Of a stretch of DNA of 41,184 nt, positions 7,736-15,334 are shown one piece after another. The DNA comes from Bacillota bacterium (GTDB lineage: Bacteria; Bacillota; Sulfobacillia; DUSP01; JBFMCS01). Under the pieces are notes generated by a model that saw nothing but the letters and a program-made list of their open reading frames with translations, searched no databases and was not told the DNA's origin. Every line of letters begins with the position of its first letter. The stretch's first letter is position 1. The stretch lies in assembly GCA_040754315.1 (NCBI GenBank), contig JBFMCS010000018.1, positions 1 to 41,184 of the forward strand, written 5' to 3'. The translations under genes and the position numbers were made by a program.

Positions 7736-8604
7736 GCGCTTTGCCCTCCTACCTCATGGATGAAGACCTCTTCCAGGCTTATGTCCAGGTCATCCAGGAC
7801 CACTGGGTTACACTGTCTCAGCTTGGCCACCAGCCCGCCACTCCTGGTAACCAGGGTATAAACCCTTCCCAGTTGCTCCAGGCTCAAGAGGTCGGGGTGA
7901 CTCCTCAGCTCCTCCGGGAAGCCATTGGCGAAGATCACCTGCAGTTTCTTTACACGCTGCTTCAACTCGTGAACCTGTTCGCAAAAGAGGATCCTCCCGC
8001 CTTCGATAATGGCAACGTGATCGCACACCCTTTCTATCTGGGCAAGGTTGTGCGTGGCCATTAGCACCTTGGTGTCATAGGCCGCCACGTGGTCGACGAT
8101 GGCGTTCAGCACCCTCTTTTTCACAATGGGATCCAGGCCCGAGGTGGGCTCGTCAAGGAGAAGGAGCCTCGGCATGATAGACATGTTGAGGAGGAGGGCT
8201 AGTTGAGTCTTCATGCCCCTGGAAAGCGCCTTGATCCTTTGCCCCTCGGGCAGGATGAACTGGGCGCTCAATTCCTCGTAACGCTCTTGGCTCCAGCTGC
8301 TGTAGGTCATCCTGTAGAAGTTCACCATATCTATGACCCGGTAGCTCGGGTAGTAGTCCGGGTATTCCCCCACATAACCCAGGCGCTGCTTGAGGCTGGG
8401 TTTCCGGTAAAGGTCCTCCCCGTCCAGGCATACCTTTCCCTCATCCGGTAAGATGATGCCAACCACGGTCTTCAGCAGCGTGGTCTTGCCAGCGCCGTTA
8501 GGACCGATGAGGCCCAGCATGGAACCGTTCTCCATGCTCAGGTTGACGCTGTCCAGCGCCAGGTTCCACCCATACCGCTTGCTGAGGTTCTCGATGCTCA
8601 ACAA
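7732..8604 (-). CDS. ABC transporter ATP-binding protein (YtrB-like)
   Basis: The 290-aa protein has a complete ABC ATPase core: Walker A GPNGAGKTT (about 34-42), Q-loop region RLGYVGEYPDYYP, signature ALSRGMKTQ (about 141, an ABC-2 variant of LSGGQ), Walker B LLLLDEPTSGLDP (about 156-168), and H-loop MATHNLAQ. A C-terminal region of about 80 residues after the core fits the EcsA/YtrB/BcrA group. The start overlaps the GntR gene stop by seven bases and its stop overlaps the permease start by four, so the three genes form one translationally coupled unit. The likely role is peptide or lipid-intermediate export or self-protection, inferred from family context. Confidence 0.92.
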   Translation of the reverse strand: MLSIENLSKRYGWNLALDSVNLSMENGSMLGLIGPNGAGKTTLLKTVVGIILPDEGKVCLDGEDLYRKPSLKQRLGYVGEYPDYYPSYRVIDMVNFYRMTYSSWSQERYEELSAQFILPEGQRIKALSRGMKTQLALLLNMSIMPRLLLLDEPTSGLDPIVKKRVLNAIVDHVAAYDTKVLMATHNLAQIERVCDHVAIIEGGRILFCEQVHELKQRVKKLQVIFANGFPEELRSHPDLLSLEQLGRVYTLVTRSGGLVAKLRQCNPVVLDDLDISLEEVFIHEVGGQSA

Positions 8605-8996
8605 TTCCCTTCCCTCCCCGATGCCTTCAAGTCCGACAGCAGTTCACTAACGATATGTAGGATCTCTGGAGGGGACAGCCCCAAGTAGTGGGCTTGCACA
8701 AGCCCCTTCTTCAAGTGCTCCTTCAGGGCTTGCACCTTCCCTTCATCCTGGCTTCCCTGGTAGCCCTGGACGACGAATGTGCCTCTCCCCCGCACTGTCT
8801 CAATGATCCCCTGGCGCTCCAACTCTTGATAGGCCTTCTGGATCGTGTTGGGGTTGATGGTAACAGTGGCAGCCAGCTCCCTCACTGAGGGGAGCCTGTC
8901 GCCGGGGGGCAGCGTCCCTTTCAGGACACCCTCCTTGACTTGGTCGACAATCTGCTGGTATATGGGGGTATTGCTGGTGGGTTGGATAGAGAGCAC
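8598..8996 (-). CDS. GntR-family regulator, YtrA subfamily
   Basis: A 132-aa repressor-like protein. The N-terminal winged helix is IYQQIVDQVKEGVLKGTLPP followed by GDRLPSVRELAATVTINPNT and RGRGTFVV, the GntR signature. The effector domain is short and helical (about 50 residues), the mark of the YtrA subfamily, which regulates adjacent ABC exporters. The GTG at 8996 is preferred over that at 9005 because GGGGAG lies eight bases upstream of it, whereas it almost touches the earlier one. It heads the regulator-ATPase-permease operon. A perfect inverted repeat lies between it and its -35 box, so it probably represses itself and the transporter. Confidence 0.92.
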   Translation of the reverse strand: MLSIQPTSNTPIYQQIVDQVKEGVLKGTLPPGDRLPSVRELAATVTINPNTIQKAYQELERQGIIETVRGRGTFVVQGYQGSQDEGKVQALKEHLKKGLVQAHYLGLSPPEILHIVSELLSDLKASGREGNC

Positions 8997-9020
8997 TTGA
9001 CACACTCCCCAATGTACTAT

Positions 9021-9043
9021 GTGTACTATTTCATATAGTACAC
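9021..9043. promoter_or_regulatory. Perfect 9-bp inverted repeat, likely operator of the YtrA-type regulator
   Basis: GTGTACTAT (9021-9029) and ATAGTACAC (9035-9043) are exact reverse complements separated by five bases. An extra direct copy of TGTACTAT lies at 9013-9020, giving three half-sites. The repeat covers the -10 box of the promoter reading into the GntR gene. GntR proteins bind such palindromes as dimers, so negative autoregulation is the simplest reading. Confidence 0.8.
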
Positions 9044-9063
9044 TTGGGGAAACGTCCTGTCAA
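9035..9063 (-). promoter_or_regulatory. Sigma-A-type promoter of the ytrA-like operon
   Basis: On the minus strand TTGACA (9063-9058) is followed after exactly 17 bases by TACTAT (9040-9035). The -10 hexamer is part of the inverted repeat at 9021-9043, so a bound regulator would block the promoter. The predicted start point falls about 30 bases upstream of the GTG start. Confidence 0.8.
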
Positions 9064-9655
9064 GCCTTTCCCATTGATTTCTGGCCTGCCATGCGAGACC
9101 CTGTAGCCCTCTCCGGGTGAACCCACGGGGTACTGCCATCCCCATGCCCCGGGGGGTGTCTCTACTCAGCCCCTGTGCCCCCTCTGGAAGGCGGCGGGGG
9201 CGGTGCCAGCTCCGGGTGCCAGTCACCACTCCCCGCCCTCCAAGACAGCGAGCTCGGTACCGGGCCTGTGCACCAGCACCAGATTCAATCGCCCGGCATC
9301 GTTCCTGACCCCCAGCGCTGCCCCCACGCCTTGGCCTTCATGGAAGGGTCTTCAGAGGAGGGCCGGTCTCGTGACTCCAGATGGCTCGACCCGTACTGGC
9401 GCCCTGCGAGCATCGTTGGACAATCCCATACCCCCTTGAGTACCTGGAAGCGGTAGGTCCGTGGGGCCACAGGCCCTGGGGCAGATTTGCACAAGGGAGC
9501 TCCCAGCTCACCGGAACGCAGGGCATGTGCGAGCCACTCCAGGGCTGCCACATTCCCTGGCGCCTCGCCGGCACCTGGGTTACCCAGGTGTGTCCTGCGG
9601 GAGGGCCTGGAACCCGCCAGTTCTATCCCCTCTCTATGCTAGCATCCTTGGATTC
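9064..9655. other. 592-bp stretch without a recognisable gene
   Basis: This lies between the ytrA-like promoter and the 3' end of the 4Fe-4S protein gene. On the minus strand, frames around 9551-9285 and then about 9345-9227 read as plausible protein joined by one frame change; the second piece includes LNLVLVHRPGTELAVLEGG before a TGA. I cannot assign them to a family. It may be a decayed gene once downstream of the 4Fe-4S gene. No RNA gene or repeat was seen. Confidence 0.35.
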
Positions 9656-10651
9656 TCAAGGTCTTTCTGTCAAGCTGATGGCCTCCAGGGGACAGGAGTT
9701 CACGCACACCCCGCAACCGTAGCACTCGTCCTCTTTACAGATTAGTTCACCGTCCACCAATCTCCTGGCACCAAAGGCACATACCTCCGCGCACACCCCG
9801 CATCCATCACAGTCGTGTGATGGCGAAACGGCAACGTAGGGAGAGGGGATTATCCAGTCCCCGCGCCCGTGCAGCCGGAATGCCTGGAGGTCATGGCAGC
9901 AACAAGCGCAGCACGAGCATACACCGTAGGGGCCCCCGGGCGCGTATAGCACCAGGTGGACCAGGGAGGCCTCGTGGGCAACGGACAACACACCCTCAGC
10001 CTCGTCCATACTGATGCTGCGCCCCAGTCCCCTGGACAGCGCCTCCTCAGCCCCAGGCCCCAGGAGGATACAGGTGAGAAGCGGGCCAGAGCACCTGGCG
10101 AAGGTGAGACGACAGCTGCAGGGCGCAAGCACCCGCAACTTGGCGTCTTGCAGAATGCTCAGGGCCTTGTCTGGAATGGAAACCACAGAGGCCCCCTGGT
10201 GAGGGTGGCGGTGAAACCTGGCCAGCGACTCCTTGAGGGCCACTACCTCGGACGAACCGGCGATGAGCCCTTCGCGGATGTGGCCATCCCAGGTCTCCAT
10301 CCGGAGGCGGAGGTAATAGTCCTTGGCCATGGCCTTCTCACCTGGCTGCAGGTCATCCAATCTCCCCTCGCTCAGCAGCGTACCCAGGAGGTCATAGGGG
10401 TCCCTTGCCCGGACCTCCCCGCCCCTCATGTGAAGGAAGCCCTCATCAAAGAACCTGCCCGCCAGGGCCTTCGCTTCGGTGCCGCCCATGGCCAGCCTGC
10501 AGGCCAGCCCCTCCAGGTCGACCCAGGAACGGGACGCTGCCACCAGCAAGGGAAGGGCCTCGTAGGGTACTATTCTTCGCAGGACCGGCCGGAATTCCAT
10601 GGGACAACCGGTTAGTTCCGCGAACGCATCGAACAGGTCAATCAAGTTCAT
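9656..10651 (-). CDS. dicluster 4Fe-4S protein with N-terminal winged-helix-like region
   Basis: The 331-aa protein ends in two classic 4Fe-4S motifs, CDGCGVCAEVCAFGAR and CYGCGVCVNSCPLEAI, enough for two [4Fe-4S] clusters. Before them lies a second cysteine-rich block, APCSCR with a later CSCCACCCHD (about 178-260), which may bind another cluster or metal. The first 80 residues (PLLVAASRSWVDLEGLACRL and on) look like a small helical winged-helix-type fold. No membrane segment is visible, so it is probably cytoplasmic. Similar proteins occur in anaerobes as electron-transfer or redox-sensing partners, but the partner is not evident here. The start at 10651 (MNLIDLFDAF) is chosen as the first methionine. 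It stands 72 bases downstream of the cupin gene in the same direction. Confidence 0.85.
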   Translation of the reverse strand: MNLIDLFDAFAELTGCPMEFRPVLRRIVPYEALPLLVAASRSWVDLEGLACRLAMGGTEAKALAGRFFDEGFLHMRGGEVRARDPYDLLGTLLSEGRLDDLQPGEKAMAKDYYLRLRMETWDGHIREGLIAGSSEVVALKESLARFHRHPHQGASVVSIPDKALSILQDAKLRVLAPCSCRLTFARCSGPLLTCILLGPGAEEALSRGLGRSISMDEAEGVLSVAHEASLVHLVLYAPGGPYGVCSCCACCCHDLQAFRLHGRGDWIIPSPYVAVSPSHDCDGCGVCAEVCAFGARRLVDGELICKEDECYGCGVCVNSCPLEAISLTERP

Positions 10652-10723
10652 CCCCTCCCGGTGAAAAAGGGTGAGAACGCAGGCGGGGTCTCAAGGCCCG
10701 CCCGCCGCTTTGCCCTGAGGCCT

Positions 10724-11104
10724 TCACCCGGACACCTGGTCGCTGGATCCTTGGCAAGATGTAGCTGCGTGGCCCTGGGAGGTATTCCTGTAGTCTTCTC
10801 GAGGTGGGCTGAAGACGTCCACCGCGATGCAGTCAGTGATAGCCTCAGCGGCGTGAGGGACGCCGGCAGGAATGAAGTAGGAGTCACCAGCCTCAATCAC
10901 ATGTGACTCCTTGTCGATCGTGAGCCTCAACCTTCCAGACACTGCGTAACCGACCTGTTCATGAGGGTGCTGGTGCAGGGGAACCCTGGAACCGGACTTC
11001 AAAGAGAACCTCGCCATGAGCATTCTGTCACACTCGCCCAGCGTCTCCCGGACGACTCCCGCAGCCATTTCCACCGCGGGCAAACCCTTTCCCCTGGTAA
11101 TCAC
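10724..11104 (-). CDS. small cupin-domain protein
   Basis: A 126-aa single-domain cupin. Motif 1 is PLHQHPHEQVGYAVSGRLRL, giving the His-x-His-Glu metal ligands, and motif 2 is AGDSYFIPAGVPHA with the fourth ligand histidine. Such proteins bind a divalent metal and act as isomerases, dioxygenases or small-molecule sensors; the substrate is unknown. The GTG at 11104 is preferred because GGGAGG lies seven bases upstream, although the frame is open to an ATG at 11209 that lacks a ribosome site. The C-terminal 20 residues after VDVFSPPRED are low-complexity and polar. It follows the sigma/anti-sigma pair and precedes the 4Fe-4S gene, but spacing of about 180 bp gives no proof of one operon. Confidence 0.85.
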   Translation of the reverse strand: MITRGKGLPAVEMAAGVVRETLGECDRMLMARFSLKSGSRVPLHQHPHEQVGYAVSGRLRLTIDKESHVIEAGDSYFIPAGVPHAAEAITDCIAVDVFSPPREDYRNTSQGHAATSCQGSSDQVSG

Positions 11105-11283
11105 GTTCTTCCCTCCCCTGGTAGTTTTCCACTCATGTGTCTCACTCTTATTGACCAGGAATCTACGGGAAGGTTTCGCGAAGGTACCGTGCCTGAGCCC
11201 TTCGTGCATGGCTCATACGGCAGAGTGTGAGGCCTGGTGGTAGGCCAGCCCAGGGCTAAGCCAAAGGAGTGCACTGTAGCGGG

Positions 11284-11478
11284 TCACTCATCGCGGTCAG
11301 GCTCGCTGCACACCCTCCCATAAAGGCAAGGCAGGGATACCGTCTTGGACAGTCCTCGCATCCTCGCCGAGCACCGGGAGCACATGGCGAGGTGAGCCGC
11401 GAGTTTCTCCCGGGTGTTCCCTTCGGGTTAGCCGTCAACGCCCAGAGACATGGGTGAAATGGCCTCTTGGCAGTTCAC
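11284..11478 (-). pseudogene. zinc-finger anti-sigma factor (zf-HC2 type) with internal stop
   Basis: A GTG at 11478 overlaps the sigma factor stop by four bases (GTGA) and opens VNCQEAISPMSLGVDG. It then meets TAA (11430-11428) at codon 17. The same frame continues after the stop with TREKLAAHLAMCSRCSARMR, which completes the His-x3-Cys-x2-Cys zinc site of anti-sigma factors (Cys in the first segment, then HLAMCSRC). In intact members the region of the stop reads as an Asp-Gly-Glu-Leu loop. The frame ends at 11284, short of any membrane helix. The gene is therefore nonsense-mutated and probably also truncated, unless read-through or reinitiation occurs. Loss would leave the sigma factor without its partner. 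Confidence 0.72.
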
Positions 11479-12068
11479 AGTTCCTTCACCCCGTCACAGG
11501 TACAGGCATAGTCTCGAACCAAGGCTTCGCAGCCCGAGCGCTGCAGGTGGTCTCGAACGGCCAGTCGTGCCCGGTGTAGCCTGGACTTCACTGCCCCCAC
11601 CGAGGTCCCCAGGGCTCCGGCGATCTCCTGGTAGGTCAAACCCTGGAGGTCCCGGAGCACCAGGACGACTCGCTGTGCCTCGCTGACATGGTGTTCTAGG
11701 ACATGCGAGATGCACCAGCGAAACTCCCGCCTTAAGACCACCCGGACCGGATCCGAAGACGAATCCGGCACCTGGAGTGTCTCCAGTACCTGGGTGGCGT
11801 GGGGACGTCTCTGCTGGCGGTGTCTTTCTGTGCTGTATACGTTCAGGGCAATCCGGGCCAGCCATGTCTTCAGGCTGGCCTCACCGCGAAAGGTGCTGTA
11901 GCTTCGCCAAGCCCTGAGCAAGACCTCCTGGGTCAGGTCGGCCGCCAGTTCCCTGTCGGAGGTCAGGTGGTACAACATGTTGAAGAGGTACTGCCTTTGC
12001 TCCTCCAGGTCGCCATCCAAATGGCTTTGGCCCTCTTGATGACCTGCACCGTGCTCTGGCTGGACCAC
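11475..12068 (-). CDS. ECF-type RNA polymerase sigma factor (sigma-70 family)
   Basis: A 197-aa sigma factor. Region 2 is YLFNMLYHLTSDRELAADLT followed by QEVLLRAWRSYSTFRGEASL and the TWLARIALN segment. Region 4 is RVVLVLRDLQGLTYQEIAGA followed by LGTSVGAVKSRLHRAR, a clear helix-turn-helix for -35 recognition. Regions 1 and 3 are absent, as in ECF factors. GTG 12068 is selected because AAGGGG lies eight bases upstream; the open frame upstream to 12458 is low-complexity and not family-like. The region just after the start (HGAGHQEGQSHLDGD) is less typical than the rest. The downstream overlapping gene is the usual anti-sigma partner, here broken. C-terminal CEALVRDYACTC adds three cysteines of unknown role. 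Confidence 0.88.
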   Translation of the reverse strand: MVQPEHGAGHQEGQSHLDGDLEEQRQYLFNMLYHLTSDRELAADLTQEVLLRAWRSYSTFRGEASLKTWLARIALNVYSTERHRQQRRPHATQVLETLQVPDSSSDPVRVVLRREFRWCISHVLEHHVSEAQRVVLVLRDLQGLTYQEIAGALGTSVGAVKSRLHRARLAVRDHLQRSGCEALVRDYACTCDGVKEL

Positions 12069-12466
12069 TGCCGTCACCCCTTCATGCCTGGTACCGGGAC
12101 CTTGAGCCCTGGTTTCGGGGAGGGCGCCGGGAACCTTTTCGCCAATCCCGGGGGGCTCCAGGGCACAGGGCCTAAGGGAGACTCTCTCCGGGACTGCCGC
12201 GATCAAGGGGCCCTTGACCGTATTTCCCTGTGATCCCTCAAGACTCCTCCCCTTGACGCTGGCAGGACGCGCGGGATCCGGTGTCGCAGGAGGGACATGA
12301 GAAAGGTACCTGCATGGAAAGGAAGAATGCCCCGGGTGAAGACCTTGGCGGGCGCGAATGGATTGAAGCCGAGCGACTGGGGACAGGGTGGCCCCCCTGA
12401 AAGGATTGCCAGGAGGGTTCTGAGCTGGGAAGCCATGAGTACCCCGCAGGGCGAACACCCAGGGAG
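12069..12466. other. 398-bp gap between sigma factor and amidotransferase genes
   Basis: I see no supportable gene here. An in-frame extension of the sigma ORF runs through it but is proline/arginine-rich and matches no sigma region. No clear promoter hexamer pair could be assigned; a sigma-specific autoregulated promoter could lie here but its consensus is unknown. Confidence 0.5.
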
Positions 12467-13087
12467 CTACCCCTTCACCATCTCGAGGAAGTTGGCCAGG
12501 AGGACCCGCCCATCGGGATATGCAGGGTTATGCCACTCCGGGTGGAACTGCACCCCGTAGACTGGCCTGGTCCTGTGCCTTATCACCTGAACCCTGCAGG
12601 CCTCGCCGCTAGCCAGGACCTCCAGGTCAGGGGGCACCGACTTTACCTCGTCACTGTGGAACTCAAGGGCGGTGATCTCTCCCCCGAGGCCCTGGAAGAG
12701 AGGGTCACCCTTTACCACCCTGCACGGAAGGTAGCCCTTTACCTGGGATCGTTGCCCGTTGATAACCTTCACGGGGCCAATCTCGCCGCCATAGGCCAGG
12801 GCAATGAGCTGGTGCCCAGCACATATCCCCAAAAGAGGCCTGCGGGTACCCCGGATCAGTTCGAGTTCAGCCTGGTAGGTCTTCATCTCCTCCATGTCCC
12901 AATCATGGCTCACCCTGCCGGCGAGGATTATCCCATCCGAGCCCTGGTCTATCCCGGCAAGGGAGACATCACTCCAGAAAACCACTTTGGTCATGACGGG
13001 GGCTATTTCAACGAGCGCTTCTCTAACCCGCCGGAGCCAGCTGTAATCGTCCCGGTTCCTCTCGTTGTTAACCACCGTTATCCTCAT
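12467..13087 (-). CDS. class I (triad) glutamine amidotransferase
   Basis: A 206-aa stand-alone amidotransferase domain. The nucleophile is Cys89 in LLGICAGHQLIALAYGGE, and the His/Glu pair lies in YGVQFHPEWHNP. An SDGIILAGR oxyanion-loop segment sits at about residue 50. It would hydrolyse glutamine and hand ammonia to a partner, or act on gamma-glutamyl substrates as some GuaA-like single-domain proteins do. ATG 13087 follows a GGGAAGGGG ribosome site; the longer frame from 13165 adds low-complexity sequence. It is 108 bases downstream of the thrB-lysC gene in the same direction and may be co-transcribed with the threonine operon, although no amidotransfer step exists in that pathway. Its partner is not in the window. 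Confidence 0.88.
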   Translation of the reverse strand: MRITVVNNERNRDDYSWLRRVREALVEIAPVMTKVVFWSDVSLAGIDQGSDGIILAGRVSHDWDMEEMKTYQAELELIRGTRRPLLGICAGHQLIALAYGGEIGPVKVINGQRSQVKGYLPCRVVKGDPLFQGLGGEITALEFHSDEVKSVPPDLEVLASGEACRVQVIRHRTRPVYGVQFHPEWHNPAYPDGRVLLANFLEMVKG

Positions 13088-13195
13088 CCCGCCGCCCCTT
13101 CCCTTGTCATTCAGGTCCGGCCCTCCCCAGGGGCAAGGGCAGCGCTGATGCCACCCATGCCGCACAGGGGGCGTACAACCCGGCCCCCCTGCGGG

Positions 13196-15334
13196 TTACT
13201 CCTCGTCCAGGCGGAACCTGGCATGAAGCGCCCTCACCGCATCGTGCACCCGGTTCCTCGGGATGATGCAGGATATCCTTATGCCGGAAGTGCTAATCAT
13301 GTCAATGTTGATGCCCTCTTTGGCCAGGGCGTCGAACATGTCCGCGGCTACCTGGACGTCCCTGGATATGCCGGCGCCCACCACAGACACCTTGGCGATG
13401 TTGTCCTCAGAATGGGCCCCCCAGGCTCCCAGCTCCAGGGCAACCCCCTCCGCGGCGGCCAAGGCCGTACCGGAATCCTCCCTGGCCACTGTGAAGGCGA
13501 TATCGTTTCTCCCGTCCCGCCTCATGCTCTGCAGGATCATGTCCACCCTCACAGACTTGTCGGCCAGGGCGGAGAAGAGTTTGGCGGCAACGCCAGGCCT
13601 GTCAGGAACCCCCTCCACCACTACCTTCACCTCGTCCGTACTGTGAGTGACCGCCCTGATCAGCACCTTCTCCATCATCTGCTCCATCCCCCTCACCATG
13701 GTCCCCTGGTCCTCCACAAAGCTGGACCTTACATGCAGGGTCATCCCGTACTTCCGGGCGAACTCCACGGCCCTGGGCTGCAACACCCTGGCTCCCAGGG
13801 TGGCCATCTCTGACATCTCGTCATAGGAGAGTTCCTCTATCTTCCGGGCGCTGGGGACCAGGTTCGGGTCGGCGGTGTAGACTCCGTCAACGTCCGTGTA
13901 GATCTCGCAGAGGGAGGCTCCCAGCGCCCCTGCCAGGGCTACCGCGGTAGTGTCCGACCCCCCACGCCCCAGCGTAGTTATGTCGCCGGACTCGGATACC
14001 CCCTGGAACCCAGCCACCACTACGACCTTTCCCTCGTCCAGGTGTGCCATGACGTGCTGCCGGTCAACACCAAGGATCTTTGCCCTCGTGTACCTTGGGT
14101 CTGTGTAGATCCCCACCTGCGCCCCAGTGAGAGACACGGCGGCGTGGCCCAGGTCCTGTATTGCCATGGATAGCAGAGCGATGGAAACCTGCTCTCCCGT
14201 GGACAGCAGCATGTCCATCTCCCTCTCGGTCCGCCCCGATGACACCTGGGCCGCCAGGTCCAGAAGGCGGTCAGTGCTGTCACCCATGGCGGACACCACT
14301 ACCACCACATCATTGCCCTGGTCCCTCTCCCGGGCGACCCTCCTGGCCACAGCCCGGATCCTGCCGGCGTCAGCCACGGAGGTGCCGCCGTACTTATGGA
14401 CCACCAGCCTGTACGGCCATAAAGCCTCCCGGGTGGAGCCCCGGGCGCCAAAGAGGTCGGGAGCCACGTGGAACACCCTGGCATTCACATCATTGTCCCG
14501 GAAGGCAGCCTCCATTGCCCGTACTACCCCATGGGCCTCATCCCCTTCCTGCACAAAGGCCAAGAGGGACGGCCCGGCCCCGCTCAAGGCTACCCCTAGA
14601 GCCCCGGCCCTGAGGGCACCCTCCATGGCATCTGCCATTCCTGGGACCAGCGCCCGCCTGTAGGGCTGGTGGAGGCGGTCCTGCATTGCCACCCCGAGCA
14701 TGGAACGGTTGCGGGTGAGGATGGCCCCCACCAGGCACGCCGCCCGCCCCACGTTGAACACAGCGTCGGCCATGCTGACCTGGGCAGGAAGCACCCCGCG
14801 GGCCTCCCGGGTGGGAAGGGTCATGTCGGGTACTGCCACCAGAACCCTTACGGCGGCGGGCACTGGGATCCTCACGTACCGCAGACTCTTGGAATCCGGG
14901 AGACACACCACGAGCCCCCCGAAGAGGGCGGGGGTAACGTTATCCGGGTGACCCTCAATGGACACGGCCATGTCCAAGAGATCTCCCTTGTCCAGTGGCT
15001 CCCCCAAGAGCAGGTTGGCTCCTACCAGCCCTGCAACAACAGCAGCGGCACTGCTTCCGAGGCCCCTGGCCAGGGGGATGTGATTCTTTAACCATATCCT
15101 CATGCCGCGGGGCCTCTTGCCTACTCTCTCAAACACAGTATCCATTGCGCGGACCACAAGGTTAGAGGAATCCCGGGGGAGCGTGCCAGCCCCCTCTCCC
15201 TCAATGGCAATCTCCAGTCCCGCAGGCGCCTTCTCTACCTCCAGGTAGTTATAGAGTTCCAGGGCCATGCCCAGGACATCGAAACCCGGCCCCAGGTTGG
15301 CTGTTGTGGCAGGCACCTTCACCCTTACCCTCAT
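13196..15334 (-). CDS. thrB-lysC: bifunctional homoserine kinase-aspartokinase fusion
   Basis: One 712-aa frame joins two enzymes. Residues 1 to about 298 are a GHMP homoserine kinase: PATTANLGPGFDVLGMAL at the start, the ATP loop IPLARGLGSSAAAVVAGL (about 86-103), SIEGHPDNV, and ALGVALSGAGPSLLAF. After a linker of about 12 residues (GSTREALWPYR), an aspartokinase begins at about 310 with VVHKYGGTSV, then LGRGGSDTTAVALAGALGAS (about 455-474), TDVDGVYTADPN, and two ACT domains (about 560-712). No stop, start codon or frame change occurs at the join near 14400-14440. The fused protein would phosphorylate both aspartate and homoserine, the first and fourth steps to threonine. Its start overlaps the thrC stop by four bases. 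The familiar fusion is aspartokinase with homoserine dehydrogenase; this one is different. Confidence 0.95.
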   Translation of the reverse strand: MRVRVKVPATTANLGPGFDVLGMALELYNYLEVEKAPAGLEIAIEGEGAGTLPRDSSNLVVRAMDTVFERVGKRPRGMRIWLKNHIPLARGLGSSAAAVVAGLVGANLLLGEPLDKGDLLDMAVSIEGHPDNVTPALFGGLVVCLPDSKSLRYVRIPVPAAVRVLVAVPDMTLPTREARGVLPAQVSMADAVFNVGRAACLVGAILTRNRSMLGVAMQDRLHQPYRRALVPGMADAMEGALRAGALGVALSGAGPSLLAFVQEGDEAHGVVRAMEAAFRDNDVNARVFHVAPDLFGARGSTREALWPYRLVVHKYGGTSVADAGRIRAVARRVARERDQGNDVVVVVSAMGDSTDRLLDLAAQVSSGRTEREMDMLLSTGEQVSIALLSMAIQDLGHAAVSLTGAQVGIYTDPRYTRAKILGVDRQHVMAHLDEGKVVVVAGFQGVSESGDITTLGRGGSDTTAVALAGALGASLCEIYTDVDGVYTADPNLVPSARKIEELSYDEMSEMATLGARVLQPRAVEFARKYGMTLHVRSSFVEDQGTMVRGMEQMMEKVLIRAVTHSTDEVKVVVEGVPDRPGVAAKLFSALADKSVRVDMILQSMRRDGRNDIAFTVAREDSGTALAAAEGVALELGAWGAHSEDNIAKVSVVGAGISRDVQVAADMFDALAKEGINIDMISTSGIRISCIIPRNRVHDAVRALHARFRLDEE

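Noticed and set aside
9285-9551. A minus-strand frame of 88 codons as a gene
   Set aside because: It looks partly protein-like but has no recognisable domain or ribosome site, and a better frame appears after it. I noted it only as possible decay.
12069-12458. In-frame N-terminal extension of the sigma factor to 327 aa
   Set aside because: The added 130 residues are low-complexity and do not match sigma regions. A GTG with a good ribosome site at 12068 gives a normal ECF length.
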